Origin: Moraxellaceae bacterium UBA2031 | GTDB taxonomy: Bacteria > Pseudomonadota > Gammaproteobacteria > Pseudomonadales > Moraxellaceae | DNA length: 64,000 nucleotides | Assembly (NCBI GenBank): GCA_002333145.1 | Contig: DDBN01000081.1 | Span: forward strand, 23,158 to 87,157 | Direction of reading: 5' to 3' | Shown: piece after piece, positions 46,015 through 54,901 of the stretch | Layout: each line of letters opens with the position of its first letter | Position numbering within the stretch: position 1 is the first letter of the stretch | The notes under the pieces: model-generated | Told to the model about the DNA's origin: nothing | Databases searched by the model: none | Seen by the model: the letters and a program-made list of their open reading frames with translations, nothing else | Made by a program: the position numbers and the translations under genes

Positions 46015-46165
46015 TAGAATTCTCCTTACGAAATGCTGGGCCTAATGCCCGGTGGCGCCTTTGTAACAAAAGCGCCGTATGAACGAAACCCCTGACTTAC
46101 GCGCGAACAACACTTGTACCAAGACAGTGCCTATTCTGGCGAGCAATCGAAGACGGGCATTCGCA

Positions 46166-46552
46166 TTATATTATAGCGGATAAAAAGCCTTGGGGCTGCT
46201 TTGTTATCGCCACACTGAGAATGAATGCAAAGACCAAAAGCGCCATGAAAAACATGAATACACGAGCACCCCAAGACTTCATGAAACGAAAAGCCATCAT
46301 GCCAAAGGCAATATAGACGAACAGGGCAACAATCTTGACCTGCACAAACGCAGGGAAGCTCCCCATCATGCCTACTAGGATAAATGCCGACACCAGCAGG
46401 ATCGTATCGATCACGTGGGGCAACACCTTGACCAGCTTGGCATTAAACAGGGAGGACTCTTGCATCATCCAGAGCCCGCGAAGCATAAAGAACGCACCGC
46501 TGGCCACTGCAGCCGTCATATGTATGTGCTTGAAAAATATGTAGCCGGTCAT
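46166..46552 (-). CDS. SirB2-family inner-membrane protein
   Basis: A 128-residue membrane protein of four hydrophobic helices, beginning TGYIFFKHIHMTAAVASGAF, with LPHVIDTILLVSAFILVGM and FMMRFMKSW-like basic loops. It matches SirB2, named from Salmonella and without firm function. The ATG at 46552 is chosen over an upstream TTG. A 185-bp gap follows to the tRNA gene. Confidence 0.82.
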   Translation of the reverse strand: MTGYIFFKHIHMTAAVASGAFFMLRGLWMMQESSLFNAKLVKVLPHVIDTILLVSAFILVGMMGSFPAFVQVKIVALFVYIAFGMMAFRFMKSWGARVFMFFMALLVFAFILSVAITKQPQGFLSAII

Positions 46553-46733
46553 AAGAGTCCCCAAGGTTGATGGGCGCCTTTTTCGCAGAATACTGGGCTG
46601 CGGTCAAACCCCCTATTACACAAGGCCTCGCCTACTAGGCGAGAATGCAGGGCTCTGGCAATGCTTTCACTCGTAACGCCCACTGCATGAATAATCTGCC
46701 TAAGAGTGATTCCAGCGAAGGCTAAGTGTCTGG

Positions 46734-46739
46734 TATAGT
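46734..46739 (+). promoter_or_regulatory. -10 element of the tRNA-Leu promoter
   Basis: TATAGT, ten bases before the tRNA, with a G/C-rich discriminator (CGCCGCCG) right after it, as in stringently controlled stable-RNA promoters. A weak -35 candidate TTCCAG lies at 46710-46715 with an 18-bp spacer. Confidence 0.5.
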
Positions 46740-46749
46740 CGCCGCCGAT

Positions 46750-46834
46750 GCGCCAGTGGCGAAACTGGTAGACGCGCTGGATTTAGGTTCCAGTCCTTTG
46801 CGGGGTGTGGGTTCAAGTCCCTCCTGGCGCACCA
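46750..46834 (+). tRNA. tRNA-Leu (anticodon UAG)
   Basis: An 85-nt class II tRNA with an encoded CCA. Acceptor arms GCGCCAG / CTGGCGC pair perfectly, the anticodon stem CTGGA / TCCAG encloses TTTAGGT (anticodon TAG), a long variable arm follows, and the T loop is GTTCAAGTC. It reads CUA and other CUN codons. Confidence 0.97.
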
Positions 46835-46880
46835 CTAATTGATTTATCGGCATTCAAAAGCATCCTGAATGCCCTAAAAA

Positions 46881-46900
46881 AGCCCAGCAAATGCTGGGCT
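46881..46900 (+). terminator. Terminator of tRNA-Leu
   Basis: 8-bp stem AGCCCAGC / GCTGGGCT with an AAAT loop, preceded by A5 and followed by TTTTGTTTTA. It could also stop the minus-strand rhomboid transcript. Confidence 0.8.
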
Positions 46901-46958
46901 TTTTGTTTTATTACCCCACTACCAAGCCCTGCTGACTACCCCCTCGCGTAATCCCTCG

Positions 46959-47834
46959 CTAGATCTGCTCACTCAAATCCTTTGTTTTCTGCCCACGATT
47001 CGCCAAGCCAATGACAACGCCAAGTCCCATTCCCGCAAGCAGACCACTTAGATGCCCGACGTTGGATACTGGTCCAAACAAGACGTCCAACACTCCCGTA
47101 TAGCCAATCGCTAACCAGCCCAACATGAACCAGAGAATTTCCTTACGCATACGAAAGCCGGCGGCAGGGTTAAATATCGGATACAGCCAGAGATACCCCA
47201 GCAGGCCGTAAATGACGCCCGACAACCCACCAAAGTTAGGGCCATATTGAATCCCCTGCGCCGCATTACTAATCATGGCAATAACAACACTGATACCCAG
47301 TAAACGAAGCGCCGACTGACCTCGTTCTATCAACCCGCCCAACTCCCACCACCAGAGCAGATTGAAGGCGATATGCATGAGGCTGAAATGCAGGATGGCA
47401 GGCGTGAGCAAGCGCCACCACTGCGCTCCAATCGCACTTGCCGTCAGCGCGGAGGGGTAGTGAAGCCATTCAAAAAAGATTGTGGGCATAAGATTAAGCC
47501 CCGCAAAAACCACCACGCATAAAAGAGCGACTGCACGAGTTAGCTTGCCACCACGATGCCACCAATTCATGGCGGTCGATGTTCCGGCATCTGGGTACAC
47601 AGGCTCTGCCTGAGCATGCCCACTTTGCCAGGATGCTTGCCAATACCGGTTATCTTGGGGTGATGAAATAAAGGCATCCAGCTCAAGACGTGCTTGTGCG
47701 ATATCGTCAGAATTGTCTATTAGCAGAGAAAAACCGTCCTGGTTCTGCTCCAGATGATTAGGCAGGCCGATGCTGGACAAGTAATCACTGAATGCTAATG
47801 CAATGCGCTTTTCCGGGAAGGACACTAGTTTCAT
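46959..47834 (-). CDS. Rhomboid family intramembrane serine protease (GlpG-like)
   Basis: A 291-residue protease. Residues about 1-65 resemble the GlpG cytosolic domain (MKLVSFPEKRIALAFSDYL), followed by six transmembrane helices. Catalytic residues: Ser205 in GGLSGVIYGL and His261 in NVGHLSGLLAG; HxxxN (H154, N158) in the oxyanion region. This spacing is close to E. coli GlpG (S201, H254). The ATG at 47834 overlaps the stop of the aminopeptidase gene by 4 bp (ATGA), so the two are coupled. Confidence 0.92.
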   Translation of the reverse strand: MKLVSFPEKRIALAFSDYLSSIGLPNHLEQNQDGFSLLIDNSDDIAQARLELDAFISSPQDNRYWQASWQSGHAQAEPVYPDAGTSTAMNWWHRGGKLTRAVALLCVVVFAGLNLMPTIFFEWLHYPSALTASAIGAQWWRLLTPAILHFSLMHIAFNLLWWWELGGLIERGQSALRLLGISVVIAMISNAAQGIQYGPNFGGLSGVIYGLLGYLWLYPIFNPAAGFRMRKEILWFMLGWLAIGYTGVLDVLFGPVSNVGHLSGLLAGMGLGVVIGLANRGQKTKDLSEQI

Positions 47835-48880
47835 GATGACGTAGGGTTTTCCAGTAGTGATTGCAGGGATTCGTGCCTCGCTGACTGTGTCAGTTTGGCA
47901 AGTTGACGGCATTGCTCGAAAAAAAGGGGAAGATCACCGCCGACACTTTGCAGGAGAGCCCGTAGCGCCGGCACCAGATCATGGTACGTTCCCACAGCAT
48001 TGAGTCGGGCATTGTTTGCGGCGGCAAACCAGGCATCATACCCAGAGTAGCCTCCCCACTGCTCTTTCTGCCGTGTATAGGCTTCACGCAAGTCAGCCAT
48101 GATGACCGCTTTACGCTCACGCTTAATTTCATCAGGAAGAATCATTGCATAAAGCTGATGCAGCTGTTGGCGAAATGAGAGCACAAGCCGCACAAAATCA
48201 TTACGCCGCGTTCTAGCCAGCTCAATACGGCCAATATCTTGCGGATAAATCACGCTATAACGCCGCAACCCTTCATCAGCCACCATCACGGCAAGGCTTT
48301 CATTAAATACTGTATCCCCTGGAACAAACAAAACCTGATGCGTCAGTTCATGAAAGATCAGCTCAGCTAGATCACCTTCCGGCTGATGTACAAAGCTTGA
48401 AAGGACAGGATCACTAAACCAACCGAGTGTTGAGTAGGCGGGGATACCACTGAGATAGACCTCCCATCCCTTTTGCTCCAATTCGTCCGCAAATTTGCGC
48501 GCCTTACCTTCATCGAAAAATCCACGATAGGACTGTCGGCCGACAAACCAGTAGTGCCATGTCAGTGGCCGAAGAGAAAGTTCTGGAGCTGCTGTCACAG
48601 ACCATACGGGATACAGCCTACCAAGCTCGACATACCGGTTGTACTGCCGCTTTGCAGGTAGCCCTAACTCGTTGCGGGCAAAGTTCCGAATACGCTGAAC
48701 CGCCTCAAGCTGCCGCTTTAACTTTGGTGCAAGCGAGGCTCCTGCCAGAAGCCGATCGATCGAACGGCGCTGCATCAAGAGCTTGAAATGCCCTAGAACT
48801 GCCTGAAAATAGAAAGCAACGCTTTCACCTGTAAAGCGTAGGGTTCGATGCAGGGTAGGCAAAAGTGAAGTTTTCTTCAT
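47831..48880 (-). CDS. Putative zinc aminopeptidase (HELTH, Aminopep family)
   Basis: A 349-residue protein with a gluzincin motif HELTH (H177, E178, H181) and a third ligand candidate Glu194 in NESLAVMVADE. The N-terminus (about 1-35) is basic with a hydrophobic stretch (SVAFYFQAVLGHFKLLM), which could be a membrane anchor or a signal. By eye it belongs to the predicted aminopeptidase family (DUF2265 type), whose substrates are not defined. It overlaps the rhomboid gene downstream, which may make the two one proteolytic unit at the membrane. Confidence 0.85.
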   Translation of the reverse strand: MKKTSLLPTLHRTLRFTGESVAFYFQAVLGHFKLLMQRRSIDRLLAGASLAPKLKRQLEAVQRIRNFARNELGLPAKRQYNRYVELGRLYPVWSVTAAPELSLRPLTWHYWFVGRQSYRGFFDEGKARKFADELEQKGWEVYLSGIPAYSTLGWFSDPVLSSFVHQPEGDLAELIFHELTHQVLFVPGDTVFNESLAVMVADEGLRRYSVIYPQDIGRIELARTRRNDFVRLVLSFRQQLHQLYAMILPDEIKRERKAVIMADLREAYTRQKEQWGGYSGYDAWFAAANNARLNAVGTYHDLVPALRALLQSVGGDLPLFFEQCRQLAKLTQSARHESLQSLLENPTSS

Positions 48881-49124
48881 GGAGTCATACTAGCAAAAAG
48901 TGGGTGTCGCTTGGCAGCATCAAGGCAATACTTTCATCAAGACCGGCTTGTGCCACCGCAGAAGCCATCATGAATGATAGAAAGTCAAAGAGCCGTAGTT
49001 TGTACATTCTTATAGGCACGCAGATGCCTGCACTGAATGGGTGTATCCTCCTAAAAATCCTATTTTTTTGGCAATATTTACTCGCCAGCCCCCGAAATAC
49101 ATCTCCTTGAGACTGGAGCCCAAA

Positions 49125-49997
49125 ATGACCGATAGCAATGCGATTGTGACTGAACTACAGCGGCTGAACCGCCTCCTGCATGGTGCCCTTCCTGCCCCAG
49201 CACCCACTCCGGATTTTGCAACAGGACTGGCCTTTCGCTGGCGCGCCCATCCGCATGGTGGCTATCTGGAAACTATCAGCGACCTGAGCCCGATCGTACT
49301 GAATGACCTTCAGGGTATTGACCGCCAGAAAGCTGAAATCCGGCGCAATACAGAACAGTTTGTTCGAGGCTTTACGGCCAACAATGTTTTGCTAACGGGC
49401 ACTCGTGGTGCAGGAAAGTCATCCTTGATCAAGGCACTGCTTAATGAGTTCTCAGCTCAAGGCTTACGCGTTATTGAGGTGGACAAACACCTGCTGCATG
49501 AACTGCCAGACATCGTAGCCCTGCTGCAGATCAGGGATGAACGCTTCATCATCTATTGTGATGACTTGTCCTTTAGCGAAGATGATGCCAGCTATCGCGC
49601 CCTGAAAAGCATCTTGGATGGCAGCATGCATTCAGGCAGTGACAACGTCATCATTTACGCCACCAGCAATCGCCGCCATCTGCTGCCGGAATATCTCCAC
49701 GAGAACCTTATGACCTCCGTTGGAAAAAGTGGCGAGATTCACCCTAATGAGGTCATTGATGAGAAGGTATCGCTATCGGATCGCTTTGGTCTGTGGCTGA
49801 CGTTTTACCCTGCCAGCCAAGATGATTATCTGGGCATGGCCTCACACTGGGTGCGCCATTATGGCCTATCTTTTACCGACGATACCCGTGTTGCTGCGCT
49901 GCAATGGGCTATGGCGCGAGGCAACCGTTCTGGCCGCACCGCCTCACAATTCGCTCGTGACTGGGCGGGCCGCCAACAGCTGGCTCGGGCAAACTAA
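49125..49997 (+). CDS. DUF815-family AAA+ ATPase
   Basis: A 290-residue cytosolic P-loop ATPase: Walker A GTRGAGKSS (about 92-99), Walker B FIIYCDDLSF, and a sensor stretch VIIYATSNRRHLLPEYLHEN, all as in DUF815 proteins. The N-terminus (LQGIDRQKAEIRRNTEQF) is the family's nucleotide-binding preamble. The ATG at 49125 has TGGAG before it; the longer frame lacks an SD. Family role unknown. Confidence 0.87.
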   Translation: MTDSNAIVTELQRLNRLLHGALPAPAPTPDFATGLAFRWRAHPHGGYLETISDLSPIVLNDLQGIDRQKAEIRRNTEQFVRGFTANNVLLTGTRGAGKSSLIKALLNEFSAQGLRVIEVDKHLLHELPDIVALLQIRDERFIIYCDDLSFSEDDASYRALKSILDGSMHSGSDNVIIYATSNRRHLLPEYLHENLMTSVGKSGEIHPNEVIDEKVSLSDRFGLWLTFYPASQDDYLGMASHWVRHYGLSFTDDTRVAALQWAMARGNRSGRTASQFARDWAGRQQLARAN

Positions 49998-50014
49998 CCG
50001 AGCCAGCCTGAACA

Positions 50015-51265
50015 TCAGGCGCGCAGACGGCGAGTTTTGAAAGTGTGCCAGCCGTTCTCGGCCATTACCGCCAAAAAAGACAGCACGGCGGACTCATTGG
50101 GGCGTGGCTCACGGCCATTGGCCATACGTCGCAACTGACGCGAGTACCACGCTACCTCCATGAGTGCCATGCGGTCGATCGGGGAAATACCCGTCTTGAT
50201 TGGCTTAACCAGATAACGGGGATCTTGTCCGGCCAACACACGCAACGGGAGATCCGGTTCAATCGCCAAGCCACGGCCAATTCCCACAATATCAATTGCC
50301 CCAGAGCTAATGGCCTCGGCCATAACCGCACAGGTACGAAAACCACCGGTGAGCATAAGCGGGGTATTCACCGCGGCTCTCGCCTTTTCGGCAAATTCGA
50401 GGAAATAGGCTTCGCGACGACGAGTTGATTCTTTCTGACGCAAGCCACTCATGGCCGGTGCTTCATATGTGCCACCAGAGATCTCAATCAAGTCGATACC
50501 TGCATCAGCCAGCGCACGAATCACATCGAGCGACTCCTCTTCGGAAAAGCCTCCTTTCTGAAAGTCCGCGGAATTGAGCTTGATACCTATCGGAAAAGAC
50601 TTACCTACCTGTGCACGAATCTCGCGAAATACTTCCAGAACAAAGCGGCGACGGTTTTCGGCACTGCCGCCCCAACGATCCTGACGCTGATTGTGATGCC
50701 CTGAGAGAAACTGACTCACCAGATACCCATGAGCACCATGAATCTGTACGCCCGTAAATCCAGCTTTCTTGGCCACTGCAGCAGCAAGGCCAAAACGCCG
50801 GATAATATCCTCTATCTCAGCCTCGACTAACTCACGCGGCGTGGTAAAAAAACGAGAAAGTGCCTCACCAAAAGGAATTGCTGAGGGTGCAACGTTTTCT
50901 GCATTCAAGCCTTTCGGAGACTGCTTTCCTGGATGGTTTATCTGCATCCAGAGCTCTGTTCCGTTACGCGTACCGACCTTGGCCCACTCGCTCAATTTGG
51001 CCAGGTCACGCTCATCTTCAATCGCTACATTATTAGGCTCACCCAGTGCGCGGCGATCAATCATCACATTGCCCGTGATTAACAAACCGGTGCCGCCATC
51101 CGCCCAACGCTCATACAGCTTGGCCAGCCCGTTAGTCATACGGTTATCAACCGTTCCTAGCGCCTCACTCATGGCAGACTTGCCAATCCTATTCTTTATA
51201 ACGGTGCCGTTAGGCAGGGTCAGCGGTTGGGATAAAACACTGGATGCATCACTCGAAAAAGTCAT
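50015..51265 (-). CDS. NADH:flavin oxidoreductase, Old Yellow Enzyme family
   Basis: FMN-dependent ene-reductase of 416 residues. It has the TIM-barrel signature LPNGTVIKNRIGKSAMSEAL, the substrate motif GVQIHGAHGYLVSQFLSG (catalytic His pair), and the phosphate-binding region LTGGFRTCAVMAEAI...VGIGRGLA. It is the single-domain type without the C-terminal FeS/FAD part of 2,4-dienoyl-CoA reductase. It is divergent from an ArsR regulator across a 113-bp region holding two inverted repeats, so it may be under that regulator. Confidence 0.9.
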   Translation of the reverse strand: MTFSSDASSVLSQPLTLPNGTVIKNRIGKSAMSEALGTVDNRMTNGLAKLYERWADGGTGLLITGNVMIDRRALGEPNNVAIEDERDLAKLSEWAKVGTRNGTELWMQINHPGKQSPKGLNAENVAPSAIPFGEALSRFFTTPRELVEAEIEDIIRRFGLAAAVAKKAGFTGVQIHGAHGYLVSQFLSGHHNQRQDRWGGSAENRRRFVLEVFREIRAQVGKSFPIGIKLNSADFQKGGFSEEESLDVIRALADAGIDLIEISGGTYEAPAMSGLRQKESTRRREAYFLEFAEKARAAVNTPLMLTGGFRTCAVMAEAISSGAIDIVGIGRGLAIEPDLPLRVLAGQDPRYLVKPIKTGISPIDRMALMEVAWYSRQLRRMANGREPRPNESAVLSFLAVMAENGWHTFKTRRLRA

Positions 51266-51310
51266 TACGCTATTCCTGTCAGTCAGCGGCGAAAGGGACG
51301 CTACCCAATA

Positions 51311-51354
51311 ATTCGATACTTGTCAAACTATCAATATGTGCCACAATGAGCACA
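51311..51354. promoter_or_regulatory. Two inverted repeats between the OYE gene and arsR (candidate operators)
   Basis: An imperfect repeat ATTCGATA (51311-51318) / TATCAAT (51329-51335) with a 10-nt spacer, and a perfect TGTGC (51337-51341) / GCACA (51350-51354) with an 8-nt spacer. Both lie between the divergent OYE and ArsR starts, where a winged-helix regulator would be expected to bind. Confidence 0.4.
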
Positions 51355-51378
51355 ATCTAATCATACGGAGTTCATGAT

Positions 51379-51696
51379 GTGACTCGCCAACGCCCTGTCG
51401 ATCTCGACCGTCTGGCCCGCACTTTCAAGGCGCTGTCCAATCCCAACAGACTGGCCATTTATCTGGAAGTGCTACAACAAAACAGAGCCGATGTGAAAAG
51501 TTGCGGGCTCTCGCATCTGATCGATAAACTGGATATTGGCGCCCCCACCGTTTCCCATCACACTAAAGAGCTGGTTGATGCGGGATTAATCAGTGTTCAA
51601 CGGGATGGCCGTTTCATTCGTTGTACGCTCGATGACTCCATGCGAGAAATATTGCACGAGTTTTTTGCTCGCAATAGCAACTCTGCCGACAGGTAA
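51379..51696 (+). CDS. ArsR-family transcriptional regulator
   Basis: A 105-residue winged-helix protein: FKALSNPNRLAIYLEVLQ near the N-terminus and the recognition helix region APTVSHHTKELVDAGLISVQRDGRFIRCTL. The metal-sensing Cys pair of classic ArsR (CVCDL) is absent; one Cys (KSCGLSH) sits in the corresponding helix, so it may respond to an organic ligand or redox signal. The start is GTG with GGAG 8 nt upstream; ATGATGTGA overlaps it out of frame. It is followed 6 bp later by the MBL hydrolase. Confidence 0.88.
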   Translation: MTRQRPVDLDRLARTFKALSNPNRLAIYLEVLQQNRADVKSCGLSHLIDKLDIGAPTVSHHTKELVDAGLISVQRDGRFIRCTLDDSMREILHEFFARNSNSADR

Positions 51697-51702
51697 ATTT
51701 CT

Positions 51703-52527
51703 ATGTCACTCAACGTCCATCATTTGAATTGCGGCACCATGTGTCCAGCATGTGCACGCCTGATCAATGGCAAGGGAGGCTGGCTAGACCCCGCACAACT
51801 GGTCTGTCATGTACTGCTTATCGAAACGCCTAAAGATGGACTGGTGCTGGTAGATACCGGCATCGGCACACATGACATCGAAACGCCCTCCCGACTTGGC
51901 CAGCCATTTCTCGCTCTAACCCGCCCCCTGCTGGATCACCATGAAACTGCATTGGCACAGGTAGAACGATTAGGCTTTAGTGCCAACGACGTACGCCACA
52001 TTATCGTAACGCACCTCGACTTGGATCATGCCGGCGGATTGCCAGACTTTCCCTTGGCTCAAGTGCATGTATTTGCCCCCGAATTTAACTCCGCCATGAA
52101 CCCGACATGGCGTGAACGTGCTCGCTATCTGCCAAGCCAGTGGGCCCACAGCCCTCGTTGGGTGCAGCATGATGGTGGCGGTGAGAACTGGTACGGCTTC
52201 CGCAATCTACGGCCTATTCCGGGACTGACTGAAGACATACTGATGGTGCCACTGGTTGGCCATACACGCGGGCATTGTGGCGTCGCTGTGCGTACCGATA
52301 CTGGCTGGATTATGCATTGCGGAGATGCTTATTTCTTTCATGGACAGATGAATCCTGCACACCCTCACTCAACACTGGGCATGAATATTTTCGAGCGCAT
52401 GGTGCAAATGGATGCCGCTCAGCGCATTCATAATCAGGAGCGCTTACTTGACCTGGTGCGCCAGCACGGCAATGAAGTCCAACTCTTTTGTGCCCATGAT
52501 GTTGTGGAGTTTCGGCGTTACACCTGA
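51703..52527 (+). CDS. Metallo-beta-lactamase-fold hydrolase
   Basis: A 274-residue MBL protein with the metal motif THLDLDHAGG (H104, D106, D108, H109), HTRGHCGVAV and GDAYFF, and a late His (FCAHDVVEF), like lactonase-type MBLs. The N-terminus has a cluster of cysteines (LNCGTMCPACARLI) that is not typical. It is co-directional with and 6 bp after arsR, so it is probably in one operon with it and regulated together with the divergent ene-reductase. The substrate is unknown. Confidence 0.85.
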   Translation: MSLNVHHLNCGTMCPACARLINGKGGWLDPAQLVCHVLLIETPKDGLVLVDTGIGTHDIETPSRLGQPFLALTRPLLDHHETALAQVERLGFSANDVRHIIVTHLDLDHAGGLPDFPLAQVHVFAPEFNSAMNPTWRERARYLPSQWAHSPRWVQHDGGGENWYGFRNLRPIPGLTEDILMVPLVGHTRGHCGVAVRTDTGWIMHCGDAYFFHGQMNPAHPHSTLGMNIFERMVQMDAAQRIHNQERLLDLVRQHGNEVQLFCAHDVVEFRRYT

Positions 52528-52585
52528 GAACTTATCACCTGCAGAAAGGGCTTTATTGATGCCGATCCTTGCTGCAGGTGATACA

Positions 52586-53365
52586 TCAGAAATCGCGTCT
52601 TTGCAGTCGCCCCAACGCCTCCAACATAACTGCCTCCATGTCCCGCGCCAGCTTTCGAGCATCTCTTCCATCGGGCATCACTGATGGCAAAACAAGAACA
52701 TCCACTACCATGCGCTCGCCCTTAAGAATATCGATAGCATGATCCATAAACAGATCATCGCCGATGAATGGCGCATGTGGATGAAGATCATCATGCTCGT
52801 CGCGATAACAAACCAGTACAGGTTGGAGTGGCACCTCCTCCTTCACTGCCGCCCCGAACAATTTGTGAAAAAACCGCTTTATCTTTTCACCGTTCGTGGT
52901 GGTTCCTTCGGGGAAAAAAAGGATATTGCGCCCGGCACGTAAATGGCCTGCCAACCGGATTTCTACACTTCCGGCTTCACCTGATCCGCGCTGTATAAAT
53001 AACGTTCCCGCCGCACGAGCAAGCCACCCCACTACGGGCCAGTTCGCCACCTCGGCCTTGGACAAAAAATAGACGGGAAAGTGTGCGCCCAGCACCGGAA
53101 TATCCAGCCACGATACATGATTGGAAATCCACATGGCATGCTGATCCAGTGGCTCGCCATGCACCCGGACATCCAGATTGAGAATCTCGCAGAAACGACG
53201 ATGCCACCAACGAATCAGTGGCTGTTGGTATATACGGTACTGAACAAAAGCAGCCCCACACACCACGGCCAACACTGCACCCGCTAGCAGATGCAGGCTC
53301 AGTCGAACAATGCGATAATACAAACGTAACCTGATCTTGAACGAAGCACTTTCTATTGATGCCAC
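52586..53365 (-). CDS. 1-acyl-sn-glycerol-3-phosphate acyltransferase-like protein (PlsC family)
   Basis: A membrane acyltransferase of about 259 residues. A hydrophobic span (LSLHLLAGAVLAVVCGAAFVQY) precedes the active site NHVSWLD (HX4D) and the substrate motif FPEGTTTNG. The exact acceptor (lysophosphatidate or another lysophospholipid) cannot be told. The frame has no ATG; GTG at 53365 is taken over a TTG at 53386, both weakly supported. It is convergent with the MBL hydrolase. Confidence 0.85.
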   Translation of the reverse strand: MASIESASFKIRLRLYYRIVRLSLHLLAGAVLAVVCGAAFVQYRIYQQPLIRWWHRRFCEILNLDVRVHGEPLDQHAMWISNHVSWLDIPVLGAHFPVYFLSKAEVANWPVVGWLARAAGTLFIQRGSGEAGSVEIRLAGHLRAGRNILFFPEGTTTNGEKIKRFFHKLFGAAVKEEVPLQPVLVCYRDEHDDLHPHAPFIGDDLFMDHAIDILKGERMVVDVLVLPSVMPDGRDARKLARDMEAVMLEALGRLQRRDF

Positions 53366-53612
53366 TGTCTTTCGCCTGTCATGCAATGCGGTAAAAGCCC
53401 CTTACCTTTAAAAGTAAAAAGGCATTGGTCTTTAATAAGTCACTATACGGATAGTCTCAACACCCCATTATTTACAAGGTCCGAGCCAGAGCAGCATAAC
53501 CGAGGTGATCGGTTAGCGTTCAATATTCTGTTTATCTGCACTTACAACAGGATTTGCGTTTGAGCAGGCGATGGTTTCAACTTCACCCTCGCAAACATTT
53601 TCAGGAGCCCAC

Positions 53613-54416
53613 ATGGAATACCTGCTCTATTTGGGCGTAGGGGCCTTGGCCGGACTTCTAGGCGGACTGCTAGGCATTGGTGGTGGGCTGGTTATCGTCC
53701 CCGTGCTGGTTTACAGCTTTCAGGCCCATGGTTTTGATCCTGCCGTATTAACACAGATGGCGATAGCAACCTCCTTGGCGACCATCATCTCCACCTCCTT
53801 CAGTTCCGTTAGAGCCCATCATGATCGTGGTGCTGTTCGGTGGGAGTTGGTGCGCCAGATAGTTCCCGGCATTGTGCTTGGTACTTTTTTAGGGGCGCAG
53901 ATTGCTCATCTACTTTCAGGGAAGTGGCTACAACTGCTAATCGGTATATTTGCCATTCTCATGTCAGTACAGATGCTGAGCAATTGGCGGCCCGGTGGTC
54001 ACAAGTCGGCACCTCCCTCAATACCTGGTGCGCGGGGACTGTTTTGGGGAGGTGGCGTGATTGGTACGGCATCAGCTCTTTTTGGCATTGGCGGCGGTAG
54101 TCTGACAGTACCTTGGTTAAGCTCCCATTCGGTGAATATGCGTGAGTCTGTTGCAACGTCATCGGCTTGCGGCATAGCAATTGCTATCGCTGGATCAATC
54201 GGTTTTATCTGGACTGGCTGGAACACCACCGGACTACCTGCCTACTCACTAGGCTATATTTACCTACCGGCATTTATCGGCATCAGTCTGACAAGCATCC
54301 TGTCCGCCCGGGTCGGTGTTCGCTTAGCGCATCAACTGCCGGCCAGCACCCTTAAGAAGGTATTTGCCCTCCTGCTAGTGATGGTAGGAGTCAAGATGAT
54401 TCTTGGTTCACTGTAG
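53613..54416 (+). CDS. TauE/SafE-family membrane exporter
   Basis: A 267-residue protein with about eight hydrophobic helices in two related halves. It has the TauE/SafE glycine-rich motif ALAGLLGGLLGIGGGLVIVP at the N-terminus and its repeat FGIGGGSLTVPWLSS in the second half. Family members move sulfite, sulfoacetate or related anions, but no sulfonate genes are nearby. The ATG at 53613 has AGGAG at 5 nt; an earlier ATG at 53571 lacks an SD. The substrate is not assignable. Confidence 0.87.
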   Translation: MEYLLYLGVGALAGLLGGLLGIGGGLVIVPVLVYSFQAHGFDPAVLTQMAIATSLATIISTSFSSVRAHHDRGAVRWELVRQIVPGIVLGTFLGAQIAHLLSGKWLQLLIGIFAILMSVQMLSNWRPGGHKSAPPSIPGARGLFWGGGVIGTASALFGIGGGSLTVPWLSSHSVNMRESVATSSACGIAIAIAGSIGFIWTGWNTTGLPAYSLGYIYLPAFIGISLTSILSARVGVRLAHQLPASTLKKVFALLLVMVGVKMILGSL

Positions 54417-54452
54417 ATACATCAAAAAGATGGCTGAACTGCTCATCGCGAT

Positions 54453-54764
54453 TCAATTTAATGACGTTACCGCAGCCGTAGCTACCTGATCACCCTTGAA
54501 GCGAATGTCGCAAACATATTGGCTGCTTTTGCCATAAACAACGGCGAGGCTATTTTCTCGACGGAAGGCTGTTGCTTGATCATGCTCCTGCTGCAAGCGG
54601 GAAATTACTTTTTCCGCTGTTTCCCCCGGCTGACTGGCCGCACAAAAAGAGAGTGCCCGTGACTCCGCATGGCTCTCGCCAACATGGGCATAAAGGCTAG
54701 CAGCAGCCAAGCCTACACAGGCCGCCAAAGCGATACGGGGGAAAAGTATTTTTATTGTTGTCAT
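54453..54764 (-). CDS. Small secreted protein, unknown
   Basis: A 103-residue protein with a signal peptide (LFPRIALAACVGLAAASLYA) and a mature part with two cysteines (LSFCAASQPG and YVCDIRFKG) that probably form one disulfide. I do not recognise the family. It is alone on its strand between the TauE exporter and ppc, and the SD is weak. Likely periplasmic. Confidence 0.55.
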   Translation of the reverse strand: MTTIKILFPRIALAACVGLAAASLYAHVGESHAESRALSFCAASQPGETAEKVISRLQQEHDQATAFRRENSLAVVYGKSSQYVCDIRFKGDQVATAAVTSLN

Positions 54765-54901
54765 GGCTCATCCAATTTGTGGGCTTTTGTTCATCCGAAT
54801 CAGGGGTACTACACTGCCTCTAAACCCTGAAGGCCTCATGGTTATATCCCCAACGCCCACTCTTGGAAACCACCCGGTCGACAAACGGTAGCCTAAATCG
54901 T

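Noticed and set aside
51379..51696. ArsR regulator as an arsenic sensor
   Set aside because: The CVC metal-binding motif is missing and no arsenate reductase or arsenite pump genes are adjacent.
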